From the NCBI GenBank assembly GCA_019244415.1, contig JAFASN010000131.1, positions 1 to 63,047 of the forward strand: 63,047 nucleotides of DNA, in the 5' to 3' direction. Position 1 is the first letter of the stretch. Each line of letters starts with the position of its first letter. Source of the stretch: Verrucomicrobiota bacterium (lineage in GTDB: Bacteria; Verrucomicrobiota; Verrucomicrobiia; Chthoniobacterales; UBA10450). Shown in pieces: positions 36,281-46,314 of this stretch. Made by a program: the position numbers and the translations under genes. Under the pieces are notes generated by a model. The model had not been told where the DNA came from, searched no databases, and saw nothing but the letters and a program-made list of their open reading frames with translations.

Positions 36281-37288
36281 TCAGAAAATCGAGACAGTAT
36301 TTCCTACCGTGGCGAGCTCTTTGATCCGCGCCGCATCCCAGTTCGCCGTGCGGATGCAACCGTGACTCGCCGCCCGCCCAATCGTCTCTGGCTGGTTTGT
36401 TCCATGGATGCCCACATGAGGTTTGTTTAAACCCATCCACAGAATGCCGACGGGGTTTCGCGGCCCGGGAGGCAAGTTAAAGTAGTTCCCGCTAACTACG
36501 CCATGTTGTAGAACTCCCTCATCATGGCGAAACACTGGCAAGGTAGCTATCCCCACGATCTTCCAAACGCCGATCGGCGCCGGAAGCTTCGTCGAACCGG
36601 GCGTGATCGGGAATTCAGCGACGAGCTGATCCTTGTCATAGATCAACAGGAACCGCTCCTTTGTATCAACATAGATGATCCGGCTCGCAAAAATTGGGTT
36701 CGGCTGGGCGAAGCCTTCGTGTAAATCTTCGATCTTGAAGGGCAACACGTTTGGCACCTTCACTGTGTCCCCCGGCTTCAGCTCGTCGAGGTTCATTGGC
36801 CGATTTAGCTTGCGCAGATAATCTTGAGCCGAATGGTACCGCTCTGCCACGAGTTCCAGCAAGGTACCGTACTTTAGTGCTTTTAGTTTTGCTTGTTCAC
36901 TTGGCTTACTCGGCTCCGGGCCGATGAAGTTCATGGCTTCCGGCGGAACAGTAAACGTAGTAAACGGCTCAGGAACCTGGTCCAGCAGCCACTGATCTAC
37001 CGTGCCGTGTAACGGCATCATGTGTGCACGTTTGTAGGCGAGAAGTGCTTTGCGAAAGAATTCGCCCATGTTGCCGTCGATCTTACCCGGCCCGAAATCG
37101 TTATTATCGAGGAAAATCTGAAGCCGGGTCGCGGTAACTTCGTCGTAATTCGGGAGTGCAACGAGGGCGCGCGGCGGCGCTTTTACTGCCTTTGGCGGAG
37201 GCGCAGCGGTTAACGGCAGAACCTTTCGTTCCTGCGCCGCAAGGAGGCTCATTGCTGAAAAACCAAGTAAAAAGATAAACCACTTCAT
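36281..37288 (-). CDS. L,D-transpeptidase (YkuD) with peptidoglycan-binding and LysM-like parts
   Basis: 335 residues from the ATG at 37288. A signal peptide (MKWFIFLLGFSAMSLLAAQ) is followed by a peptidoglycan-binding-like repeat (about 55-100: LQIFLDNNDFGPGKIDGNMG), a LysM-like motif (KYGTLLELVAERYH...LKPGDTVKVPN) and the YkuD catalytic domain. The active site is HGTNQPETIGRAASHGCIRT, with the His and the Cys in SHGCIR. It would make 3-3 cross-links or attach proteins to peptidoglycan in the periplasm. The plus-strand membrane protein gene diverges from it. Confidence 0.95.
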   Translation of the reverse strand: MKWFIFLLGFSAMSLLAAQERKVLPLTAAPPPKAVKAPPRALVALPNYDEVTATRLQIFLDNNDFGPGKIDGNMGEFFRKALLAYKRAHMMPLHGTVDQWLLDQVPEPFTTFTVPPEAMNFIGPEPSKPSEQAKLKALKYGTLLELVAERYHSAQDYLRKLNRPMNLDELKPGDTVKVPNVLPFKIEDLHEGFAQPNPIFASRIIYVDTKERFLLIYDKDQLVAEFPITPGSTKLPAPIGVWKIVGIATLPVFRHDEGVLQHGVVSGNYFNLPPGPRNPVGILWMGLNKPHVGIHGTNQPETIGRAASHGCIRTANWDAARIKELATVGNTVSIF

Positions 37289-37300
37289 TCGCGCCAAGTA

Positions 37301-38713
37301 ATGAACGAGCTTCGCGTCTTGCGCAAATATTTGGCCGGCTTTCATCGACTCGGGCGGTGCGGTAACGCTCACTTGCACACGAGCACCGGTCGGGCGAAGG
37401 CACTGCTGCTCGCCCACCCACACCCTGTTTTGACGCGAGATCACCGACCCGTCCGTAGAATCCTACCAGCCAAAGCGACGCTTTTCCTTGGCTGCTATCT
37501 GCTGTTTTGCACTCTTATCATCAGCCGCAGAGTTGACTGCATTCGCATTCCACAATTCTGGGCCGAGGAAGGCAGTCACTTTTTTGCCGACGCGGTGATG
37601 CGCCCATTCTGGGTAAATATCGCGAGCTATTCCTACGGGTACTTCGACCTGCTGCTGCGCCTTACTGCTGAACTCGCTGCCGTTGTTCCGGTGCTCTATG
37701 CACCCGTGGTTTTCGTACTTGTTGCGACGGGCCTTCAGGCTGCGGTGCCTACGTTCATTATCTCGCATCGCTGTGCAGTCTGGCTGGGGCCGTTCTGGTT
37801 ACGCTTCCTCGCTGCGCTTCTCTATTGCGGACTGCCAAATAGCTTCGAGGTGCATTGCATCTGCCTCCACTCGCGTGTGCATCTGGCAGTGCTGGCTTCG
37901 CTGTTAATCGTTAGCCCCGCTCCGACATCTCGTGCCGGCAGGTTGTTCGATTCGGCTTGTCTGCTGCTGGCCGCGTTGTCCGGACCGTTCGTGTTGCTCC
38001 TCGCTCCAGCGGCCGCCTGGCGCTACTGGCGTGCCCGAACGCGGGATGCGAGACGCACCTTCCTTCTGCTTATCGCGCCGTTCGCGCTGTGTCTCTTCGC
38101 GGTACTCAACTCTGCGGGTGAACGGACGCAGGCGCCGCTTGGTGCCTCGTTGCCCAATCTCGTCCGCGTTGTCGGGGGCCAATTCACAATGGGTATGTTC
38201 CTGGGCGAAAAAACGTATGCCCAGTTGTTGACGAGCAGCTATCTCACTCCAGTGGCTTGGCTAGGCTTCGTTAGCCTTCTTGTATTAATCGCGGTGCTGA
38301 GTTGGTACTCAACGCTGGAAGTACGTTTACTGCTGTGCATTGGTGCTGGCGCGTTCGCCCTTGCACTCGCCTCGCCTTTGGGCAGCGCTACCATCTCGCA
38401 GTGGCGCGCGCTTTGGAGTATCGCTGGTTCTGGTCAACGCTACTACTTTCTACCGATGTCCATGCTACTCATGGCGCTGGTAGCGCAAGTGGCTAACAAG
38501 GAAACAGTGAAATCTATTCGCCTGATTACCGTTGGGTTACTTGTCCTGATTGCTGTTGTAGGCGTCCGCGTTGACTGGATTCTGCCCGCCTTTACTGACT
38601 TGCACTTTGCTCATTATGCGACTGCATACCGGTCCCTTCCACCTGGATCATCGATCACGATCCCGATCAATCCGCCGGGCTGGTCGATGAAGCTGGTGAA
38701 ACCTGCGCGTTAG
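37301..38713 (+). CDS. Polytopic membrane protein, glycosyltransferase-like, unknown function
   Basis: 470 residues if the ATG at 37301 is used. That start is only 12 bases from the divergent transpeptidase start, so a downstream TTG near 37430 is possible and would remove about 43 non-hydrophobic residues. About ten membrane helices follow. An early loop IPQFWAEEGSHFFADAVM has acidic residues in the place where GT-C enzymes carry catalytic acids. The C-terminal tail is periplasmic (YRSLPPGSSITIPINPPGWS). It could be a GT-C glycosyltransferase, but no family is certain. Confidence 0.65.
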   Translation: MNELRVLRKYLAGFHRLGRCGNAHLHTSTGRAKALLLAHPHPVLTRDHRPVRRILPAKATLFLGCYLLFCTLIISRRVDCIRIPQFWAEEGSHFFADAVMRPFWVNIASYSYGYFDLLLRLTAELAAVVPVLYAPVVFVLVATGLQAAVPTFIISHRCAVWLGPFWLRFLAALLYCGLPNSFEVHCICLHSRVHLAVLASLLIVSPAPTSRAGRLFDSACLLLAALSGPFVLLLAPAAAWRYWRARTRDARRTFLLLIAPFALCLFAVLNSAGERTQAPLGASLPNLVRVVGGQFTMGMFLGEKTYAQLLTSSYLTPVAWLGFVSLLVLIAVLSWYSTLEVRLLLCIGAGAFALALASPLGSATISQWRALWSIAGSGQRYYFLPMSMLLMALVAQVANKETVKSIRLITVGLLVLIAVVGVRVDWILPAFTDLHFAHYATAYRSLPPGSSITIPINPPGWSMKLVKPAR

Positions 38714-39227
38714 CTACGAGGTCGCGAGCAGTTGCCATGCGCGAACGTCCTCTGTCGTATTTGTGGGCGAGCTGCACCGGACTGCGGAAACCGAATCGAA
38801 GGAAACTTCACTGAAGCGGAGATGAATGCATCCGCCTAGCTGCTGTTTGCTTCGGACAGAAAGACTTTTGTAGAGCAGGCTGAGATGCGGATCGGAAATG
38901 TCGCGCCTGGCTACTCCGGTTAACTGCTGGATGGCATGGGCTGAGCGATTGCAGTTCAAGAGATTCCTCTAAGCGAACAAATAACGTCTTCGTGAACATC
39001 TCTGAGTACGCCACTTCGCGTACTTTGAGCTGAACGTTAATCGCGGGGAGTTCCGCTAGAACATCGGCTGGCGATCGGCCCTCTTGCGCCGCGGTGCATA
39101 GCGTGAGGTGCGGTTCGAAAACCGGCGCATTGTACTCGCATGCAAGTTGATTGATTTGACTCGAGAACCACTCTCGGGCTGCGCTCGCCGGTATAAGCCA
39201 GTAGGCGATGACATTCTTCCTGTTCAT
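38714..39227 (-). pseudogene. 2H phosphoesterase / cyclic phosphodiesterase-like gene with a frameshift
   Basis: The first frame from the ATG at 39227 reads MNRKNVIAYWLIPASAAREW and FEPHLTLCTA (first H-x-T motif) up to LFVRLEESLELQSLS. The second H-x-S motif, DPHLSLLYKSL, lies in another frame covering about 38959-38714. Reading one base further on between about 38965 and 38935 joins the two, so one base appears to have been inserted. Joined length is about 170 residues, right for plant-like CPDase/2'-5' ligase-fold proteins acting on cyclic nucleotide phosphates. It could be a sequencing error. It converges tail to tail with the membrane protein gene without a gap. Confidence 0.8.
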
Positions 39228-39254
39228 GCTGTGTTCGCCCTTGCGTGGGAATGA

Positions 39255-40598
<1,344 letters not shown>

Positions 40599-40601
40599 AG
40601 C

Positions 40602-41312
40602 ATGGCGGCAAAACCGGTTCCGCGCCACGTCGCCATCATCATGGATGGAAACGGCCGTTGGGCGAAGCAGCGTGGATTACCGCGAATTAAAGGGCACGAA
40701 CGCGGAGCGGAAGCAGTGCGCGAGTGCGTGGAAGGATGTGGCGAACTGAAGATCGAGTACCTCACGCTCTATGCCTTCTCGGCTGAGAATTGGCAACGGC
40801 CTAAAGCCGAGGTTTTCGCTCTCATGCGGCTGCTGGAAAAATTCCTTAAAGACAAAACGCCCGAGCTGCTGGAGAAAAATGTGCGGCTGCAAGCAATCGG
40901 GCGACTGACTGATCTTCCGCAGAGCTGCCAGACGCGGCTGCACGAATCCATCGAGCGCACCGCGCATAACGATGGCCTGACGCTGATCCTCGCGTTGAGC
41001 TACGGCGGCCGCGACGAGATCATCGATGGCATTCGCAGCCTGCTGCGCGAGATTGACGCGGGGCACATCGATCGCGCCATGATCGACGCCGAGATGTTCA
41101 GCAAACATCTTTACACCCGCTATTATCCAGATCCCGACCTGCTCATTCGCACTTCGGGCGAGATGCGCATTTCGAATTTCCTGCTCTGGCAACTTTCCTA
41201 CACCGAGATGTACGTAACGCCCACCTTATGGCCGGATTTTACGCGCAAGGATCTGTTTGCCGCCGTGGAAGATTTTGGAAAACGGCAGCGGAGATACGGC
41301 GCGGTGCTGTAA
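40602..41312 (+). CDS. uppS: Isoprenyl transferase (undecaprenyl diphosphate synthase)
   Basis: Makes the C55 polyprenyl carrier for peptidoglycan and for the polyprenyl-linked sugars used by the GT39/GT2 genes of this window. 236 residues with HVAIIMDGNGRWAKQRGLPR, LYAFSAENWQRP, LALSYGGRDEI and LLIRTSGEMRISNFLLWQLS. Complete and of normal length. Its ATG lies 3 bases after the purA stop, so it is co-transcribed. Confidence 0.97.
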   Translation: MAAKPVPRHVAIIMDGNGRWAKQRGLPRIKGHERGAEAVRECVEGCGELKIEYLTLYAFSAENWQRPKAEVFALMRLLEKFLKDKTPELLEKNVRLQAIGRLTDLPQSCQTRLHESIERTAHNDGLTLILALSYGGRDEIIDGIRSLLREIDAGHIDRAMIDAEMFSKHLYTRYYPDPDLLIRTSGEMRISNFLLWQLSYTEMYVTPTLWPDFTRKDLFAAVEDFGKRQRRYGAVL

Positions 41313-41345
41313 GTACGCGTGGGAAACGTCGTCGTTATTGCGGTA

Positions 41346-42434
41346 CTACAACAGTTCTTCAGTGATCGAATCGGCAACCAGCTTTCCCGCTCGTGTTAAC
41401 ACGAGGCGTTCACCCGAGCAGGCGATGAGCCCCGTGTCGATCAAAGGCTGTGCGCACTCGATGCGCGCGATTGCTGCTGGAATGCCGTCGCGAGTACGCA
41501 ATCCGAGCGCGATCTGTTCAGTTCGTTTCATCGCGTGACTTAGCTCTTCCACCGCCGCTACGGGCCTTTCACCCGCAGTGATGCGTCGCGCGTACTCGCG
41601 ATGGTCAGCCACGTTTTGCCACCGCTGAAACTGCACGGTGGAGAATGCGCTTGGGCCAAGGCCGAGGTAATTCGCGCCGCGCCAGTAAGCCTGGTTGTGC
41701 AGCGAACGAAAACCGGGGCGAGCGAAGTTTGAGATTTCGTACTGTTCGTAGCCGCCGCGTTCGAGCGTCTCGATACCGATCTCGAAAAACTCCGCTTCTT
41801 CGTCCTCAAGCGCGTGGAACTCACCGCGTTCCCGGCGAGCCAGAAAATCAGTTCCTTCTTCGTAGGTCAGCGAGTAGGCGGAAATGTGTTCGGGCCAAAG
41901 GGCGATCGTCTTTTCCAGTGAAGCCCGCCACTGCGCTTCCATCTGCCCCGGCAACGCAAACATCAGGTCGATGTTGATGTTGGCGAAACCGGCGCTGCGC
42001 AATGTGCGAAACGATTCTTCCGCCTGTCGCGCGCCGTGCTCACGCCCGAGCAGATGAAGCAGATCATTGTCCCAGCTTTGCACGCCGAGGCTTACGCGAT
42101 TGATCCCGCTCTCGCGTAACATTGCCGCCTTCTTCCGCGACACGCTTCCGGGATTAGCCTCGATGCTCCACTCCCGCAGTTCGCGCAAATTGAAGACGCG
42201 GTGAAAAGTTTCGGTTAACGTGCGCAACTGCTCGGTCGAAAGCGCGGTCGGTGTTCCGCCGCCGAACGAGATCGTCTCGAGAGCGAGCGGCAAACGCATG
42301 GCCACGTTTTCCGCCTCGAGCGTCAGCGCCCGGCAAAAATCTTGTACTTCAGCCCGTTTGCCACGCGTCTTATAGAATGCGCAGTACGGACAAATCCGCG
42401 CGCAAAAAGGGAAATGAACGTAAAGATGGCGCAC
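41346..42434 (-). CDS. hemW: HemW-type radical SAM haem chaperone
   Basis: Coproporphyrinogen-III-oxidase-like radical SAM protein; HemW members act as haem chaperones rather than as oxidases. The [4Fe-4S] motif is CARICPYCAFYK (CxxxCxxC), followed by ISFGGGTPTALS, IEANPGSVSRKKAAMLRESG and NRVSLGVQSWDNDLL. Note HFPFCARICPYCAF with one Cys after PYC missing, as in HemW. I prefer the GTG at 42434 (GGAG five bases before it, 362 residues). An ATG at 42470 would add 12 residues and overlap the divergent gene further. Confidence 0.92.
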   Translation of the reverse strand: MRHLYVHFPFCARICPYCAFYKTRGKRAEVQDFCRALTLEAENVAMRLPLALETISFGGGTPTALSTEQLRTLTETFHRVFNLRELREWSIEANPGSVSRKKAAMLRESGINRVSLGVQSWDNDLLHLLGREHGARQAEESFRTLRSAGFANINIDLMFALPGQMEAQWRASLEKTIALWPEHISAYSLTYEEGTDFLARRERGEFHALEDEEAEFFEIGIETLERGGYEQYEISNFARPGFRSLHNQAYWRGANYLGLGPSAFSTVQFQRWQNVADHREYARRITAGERPVAAVEELSHAMKRTEQIALGLRTRDGIPAAIARIECAQPLIDTGLIACSGERLVLTRAGKLVADSITEELL

Positions 42435-43502
42435 GGCGTCTCCATTTTGCCCTTGCTGGCACTGCATCATTTGAAACGGCTCGTTTTACTGCTTTACCTC
42501 TTTGTCGCGCTGCCTTTGGCCGAAGCACAGAGGTCTTCGCCAGCGCCGACGCCCTCGGTCGTATACGTCGCGCACAACTCCGCCGCGATCAAACATCACA
42601 AGACAGATCCCGAAGTCGTCCGCGCAATGGTGAACCGGCTTGTGATCGCGGCCACCGGGCAGCCCGAGGTGGCGAACGCCTGGAGGTCGTTAGTTGGCCC
42701 GAAGGATAAAATCGGCATCAAGATCTCGGCGGCTGGCGGCGAGATTTTCACCACTCACCGCGACGTGGTCAACGCGATCGTGGACGGTCTGGCCGCGGCC
42801 GGGCACGCCCGGGGTGACATCATTGTGTGGGACCGCAGCCTTGCCGGTGCGGCGGCAGCTGGATATCGCGGCGAAGGTTACCGTCTCGTCAGTATCGCGC
42901 CGCGGGAAGGTTACGACCCGAAACGCGTGATCAGCGCGCCGATGATGGGAAAACTGATCTGGGGCGACGTCGATTACGAGCCCATGCCAGTGGCACTGTT
43001 GCCCGACACGGAGAATACGAGCAGCCTTAGTCACGTCGCGCGTGTACTCGGCGAAGTGACGAAGGTCATCAACGTGCCGGTAATGACCGACAGCGAGACG
43101 AATGGCATCGCGGGCTGCATTTTTAACATGACCGTGCCGAACGTGGACAACTGGCGGCGTTTCACTCAGCCCGAACCCTTCGGCGCTTCGACCCTCGGTG
43201 AAATTTACAGCGACCCGGGGATCGGCGGGAAAGTCGTACTCAACATCGTGGATGGACTTGTGGCGGAATTCGCCGGCGGCCCTCGCGCTCGGCCGAATTA
43301 CCAGCTTGAGTACGCAACCATTTACGCCAGCCGCGATCCCGTGGCACTCGATGCGGTCATGCTACGCAAAATCGCGGAGTGGCGTGCGCGCGCAAGCTTG
43401 CCATCGCTCGCCCGCCGCGCCACGCATGTGCAGGCTGCGGCGCAGCTCGGCCTCGGTAATGCCGACGCGCAGAAGATCATCGTGCGCGATGTTTCGCCAT
43501 GA
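42414..43502 (+). CDS. Exported DUF362-domain protein
   Basis: 362 residues from the ATG at 42414 (AAGGGA just upstream). The N-terminal hydrophobic stretch (LKRLVLLLYLFVALPLAEAQ) is a likely signal peptide. The DUF362 domain follows: VVRAMVNRLVIAATGQ, DKIGIKISAAGGEIFTTHRD, VINVPVMTDSETNGIAGCIF and VVLNIVDGLVAEFAGGP. DUF362 members often bind Fe-S clusters, but no CxxC clusters are seen here. Its 5' end overlaps the divergent hemW start by about 20 bases. The stop overlaps the synthase start (ATGA). Confidence 0.82.
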   Translation: MNVKMAHGVSILPLLALHHLKRLVLLLYLFVALPLAEAQRSSPAPTPSVVYVAHNSAAIKHHKTDPEVVRAMVNRLVIAATGQPEVANAWRSLVGPKDKIGIKISAAGGEIFTTHRDVVNAIVDGLAAAGHARGDIIVWDRSLAGAAAAGYRGEGYRLVSIAPREGYDPKRVISAPMMGKLIWGDVDYEPMPVALLPDTENTSSLSHVARVLGEVTKVINVPVMTDSETNGIAGCIFNMTVPNVDNWRRFTQPEPFGASTLGEIYSDPGIGGKVVLNIVDGLVAEFAGGPRARPNYQLEYATIYASRDPVALDAVMLRKIAEWRARASLPSLARRATHVQAAAQLGLGNADAQKIIVRDVSP

Positions 43503-44521
43503 CACAAAGCGGCTATGAATTATTGCGCGGGGTATCCCGCTCATTTTACCTTTCCATTCGCGCACTTCCACGCGCGCTGCGCGAACCGGTAGCACTGGCC
43601 TATCTGCTCGCGCGCACCAGCGATACGGTTGCCGACAGTGAAGTGATACAGAAGGAGCGCCGCGTCGAGCTGCTCGACGAGTACGCCCGGGCAATCGCCG
43701 GATCTGCTTCCGCGGCCGATGTCGCGCAAAAAATCGCCGAGACTGCCTTTGGACCTTTTGATGTTTCAGGTTCTCGACCTCGTTCGGCGCTGCCCTCGGC
43801 TAGCGCGGCGGCTGAAGAGGTGCTGCTAAGGTCTGCGGAAACGTTCCTGCGTGAGCTCGCCGCAATTGCTGCTGCTGATCGCGCTGATATTCACGCGCTG
43901 TTGTTGACGATTGTTCGCGGTCAGCGGCTCGATCTCACCCGCTGGAGCGCGGGTTTCGCCGCCTTGGCGAACGCGAATGAACTACGCGAGTACACGTTTC
44001 TCGTGGCTGGCTGTGTCGGAGAATTTTGGACTCGCGTTTGTTTTCGCAAACTCCCGGGTTTTACCGCGCGCGGCGAGACCGAGATGCTCGAGCTAGGACG
44101 AAAGTACGGGAGCGGCCTGCAATTAATCAACATCCTGCGCGATGCGGGCGAGGATTTACGCAGCGGCCGCTGTTATTTTCCGGAAGATGAACTGCGCGGC
44201 GCGGGGTTGACCCCTGCGGAGGTGCCAGCAGCGCCGAAAGAGTTTCTGCCCATCTACCAGCGCTGGATCGCCGAAGCGCGTGATGGCCTTGATGCAGGGC
44301 TGGACTATTGCATCGCGATTAATCCGCCGCGGGTGCGTCTTGCCACCGTCCTTCCAGCGCTGATCGGCGCCCGAACGCTTGAGCTTCTGGAGCAAAGTGG
44401 CCTCGCCGCGCTGCGCGAGCGGATCAAAGTACCGCGCGCGGAAGTCCGCAAAATGATCGCCTCCGCGACGGTCACACTCGCCAACCGAACCCGGCTGCGT
44501 TCACTGCGCGCGCGGCTGTAG
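43499..44521 (+). CDS. Squalene/phytoene synthase family protein
   Basis: 340 residues. The trans-isoprenyl head-to-head condensing family is marked by SRSFYLSIRALPRALREPVA, the first acidic motif as TSDTVADSE (DTxxD), the middle block YTFLVAGCVGEFWTRVC and the second acidic motif LINILRDAGEDLRSGRCYFP. The DTxxD form and overall length suggest a squalene-type synthase rather than CrtB; HpnC/HpnD partners are not here. Products would be squalene for hopanoids or a C30 carotenoid. Coupled to the DUF362 gene by a 4-base overlap. Confidence 0.9.
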   Translation: MTQSGYELLRGVSRSFYLSIRALPRALREPVALAYLLARTSDTVADSEVIQKERRVELLDEYARAIAGSASAADVAQKIAETAFGPFDVSGSRPRSALPSASAAAEEVLLRSAETFLRELAAIAAADRADIHALLLTIVRGQRLDLTRWSAGFAALANANELREYTFLVAGCVGEFWTRVCFRKLPGFTARGETEMLELGRKYGSGLQLINILRDAGEDLRSGRCYFPEDELRGAGLTPAEVPAAPKEFLPIYQRWIAEARDGLDAGLDYCIAINPPRVRLATVLPALIGARTLELLEQSGLAALRERIKVPRAEVRKMIASATVTLANRTRLRSLRARL

Positions 44522-44679
44522 CATCATCCCGGGCGCAGCCGAATGACTTTGGCGCCGTCATGGAAGGGTCAGGACGATGCTTCGGCGAGATGCACGTTCG
44601 CCATACCATAATTGGTGATTGACTTTGCAGCCGGCGCCTGGTCAAGATGTTGGTTCGGCAAACGCGAACCGAGCGTCCA

Positions 44680-45288
44680 ATGCAAACACGAACTCACTCC
44701 ATCGTCGCTTTGCTTTGCGCCGCAATCACAGGCTTCCTCTTCACTGCCGCGCCTGTGCAGGCCGGATATATGGTTACGCTTACGCAGCAAGGTTCCAACG
44801 TGGTGGCGACCGGCAGCGGAGCGATCGATCTCACTGGTTTGCGGGGTTTCGGCGAGGGCTTCGCACCGGCGCAGATATTCCCGCGTGCAGGTTCAATTAT
44901 TCTTGCCGGCGGCACCAGCGACCAATTCGTGGATATATCGGGCCCGGTAAGTTTCGGCACTGGCCGCAGAAGTTTTCCGACGAGCAGCAGTGGAAGCGTC
45001 GCAGGTATCGACGGTTTTGATGGGCTCGTCATCGTGCCAGTAGGATACAGTTCCAACAGTGCGTTATCCGGCACCGCTACCTACAACAACGCGACGTTTA
45101 GCACTCTTGGTGTGACGCCCGGCACGTACGAATGGTCTTGGGGCGACGGAGCTAACCAGAATTTTACACTGACAATTGCAGCGGGACCTCACGGCGTCGG
45201 AGATACGGGATCCACTATGGCGCTGCTGCTGGCAGGCCTGGGAGCTTTGGTCGGTGCAAGGTTCCTGCGCTTGTTCAAATCGGCCTAA
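44680..45288 (+). CDS. Secreted protein with VPDSG-CTERM-like sorting signal
   Basis: 202 residues from the ATG at 44680; an in-frame ATG at 44647 would add 11 polar residues. It has a signal peptide (MQTRTHSIVALLCAAITGFL, ending near VQAG) and a beta-rich Gly/Ser/Thr-rich body (residues 30-170). The C-terminus reads VGDTGSTMALLLAGLGALVG and then a basic tail (ARFLRLFKSA). This is the VPDSG-CTERM/PEP-CTERM tripartite pattern with two substitutions in the motif. Such proteins are processed by exosortases, not present in this window. Stand-alone gene. Confidence 0.82.
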   Translation: MQTRTHSIVALLCAAITGFLFTAAPVQAGYMVTLTQQGSNVVATGSGAIDLTGLRGFGEGFAPAQIFPRAGSIILAGGTSDQFVDISGPVSFGTGRRSFPTSSSGSVAGIDGFDGLVIVPVGYSSNSALSGTATYNNATFSTLGVTPGTYEWSWGDGANQNFTLTIAAGPHGVGDTGSTMALLLAGLGALVGARFLRLFKSA

Positions 45289-45477
45289 GACCGGCTGGTT
45301 AGCCGCAGCTTTTGTGAGCTGATCCTGGTACTCGCGAAGCTGACTGGTTCGTAAGTAGAATAGCTCACACCAGCGAAGCCGCGTGCCAGCTATGCACCAC
45401 TTAGCTCGAGGTCGCGATACTACGCACTGCGGACAAGAGAGATCATGCAGTGTTGACGAATGCTGCTCTGCGTGCGC

Positions 45478-46233
45478 TCAGCGGAAGTAGTTACGCTGTT
45501 TTTCGCTGATTGGGCGGTCGAGTTTATCGAGTACGGCGAGCATGTCTTCCCACACTTTGCGTTTCTCGGTCGGGGCCTGGTTGCGCAGTAAGTACGAGGG
45601 ATGATAGGTGATCATGAGCGGCGTGTTGCGGAAGATTTGCCAGGTGCCGCGAAGCTGGCGCATGGCGCCGCGTACGCCGAGCAGACCTTCCACCGCGGTG
45701 GCGCCAAGCGCCACGATGACCTTCGGCTCGATGATCGCGATCTGCTCGATTAAGTACCCGATGCACGTCTGCATTTCCGCCGGCGTGGGTGGCCGGTTGC
45801 CGGGAACACCATCGGGCATATCGGGGCGGCATTTCAAGATATTCGCGATGTAAACATCAGCGCGCGTGAGTCCCATCGTCTCGATAATGCGCGTGAGCAG
45901 CTGGCCGGCGCGCCCGACAAACGGCTCGCCGCGCAGGTCTTCATCGGCACCGGGCGCTTCGCCGATGAACATCAGCTCGGCATCCGGCTTGCCGACACCG
46001 AAGACAGTTTGGGTGCGCGAGCGGGCGAGGTGCTCGCATCTTGTGCAGGCGGAAACCCGCGCGTTTATCGCGGCCAGCGCACTTTCTTTGTCCGGGCCGA
46101 GCGGTACTGCGCGGGTGCGGCCCAGCTCCGGGATGCGCAGCAACGCCGCCCGCGAAATACGCGGCGGTTCTTCGCGGGAATCGCGAACCTGCTTGAGCCA
46201 CTCGAGTACGAGGGAAACAGCCGGCTGATTCAC
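45478..46233 (-). CDS. Family 4 uracil-DNA glycosylase (Fe-S)
   Basis: Removes uracil from DNA. 251 residues from a GTG at 46233; the open frame extends to 46440 but would overlap queA. Motif A is [20 protein letters not shown], motif B is [11 protein letters not shown]. The four cluster cysteines are in [21 protein letters not shown] and EMQTCIGYL. The N-terminal [17 protein letters not shown] is a typical helical lead-in. It diverges from queA, leaving 81 bases between the chosen starts. Confidence 0.93.
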   Translation of the reverse strand: MNQPAVSLVLEWLKQVRDSREEPPRISRAALLRIPELGRTRAVPLGPDKESALAAINARVSACTRCEHLARSRTQTVFGVGKPDAELMFIGEAPGADEDLRGEPFVGRAGQLLTRIIETMGLTRADVYIANILKCRPDMPDGVPGNRPPTPAEMQTCIGYLIEQIAIIEPKVIVALGATAVEGLLGVRGAMRQLRGTWQIFRNTPLMITYHPSYLLRNQAPTEKRKVWEDMLAVLDKLDRPISEKQRNYFR

Positions 46234-46314
46234 GGGCGCGATTATGGCACGCCGCGGTTGAGCGGCAATTTCTTTCCCATGGGTGCGCGGCTTTTCCTTC
46301 GGGTAAATTGCGTC

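Noticed and set aside
45289-45320. Terminator after the sorted protein gene
   Set aside because: Only a 5-bp stem (CGGCT/AGCCG) with a weak T-run; not convincing.
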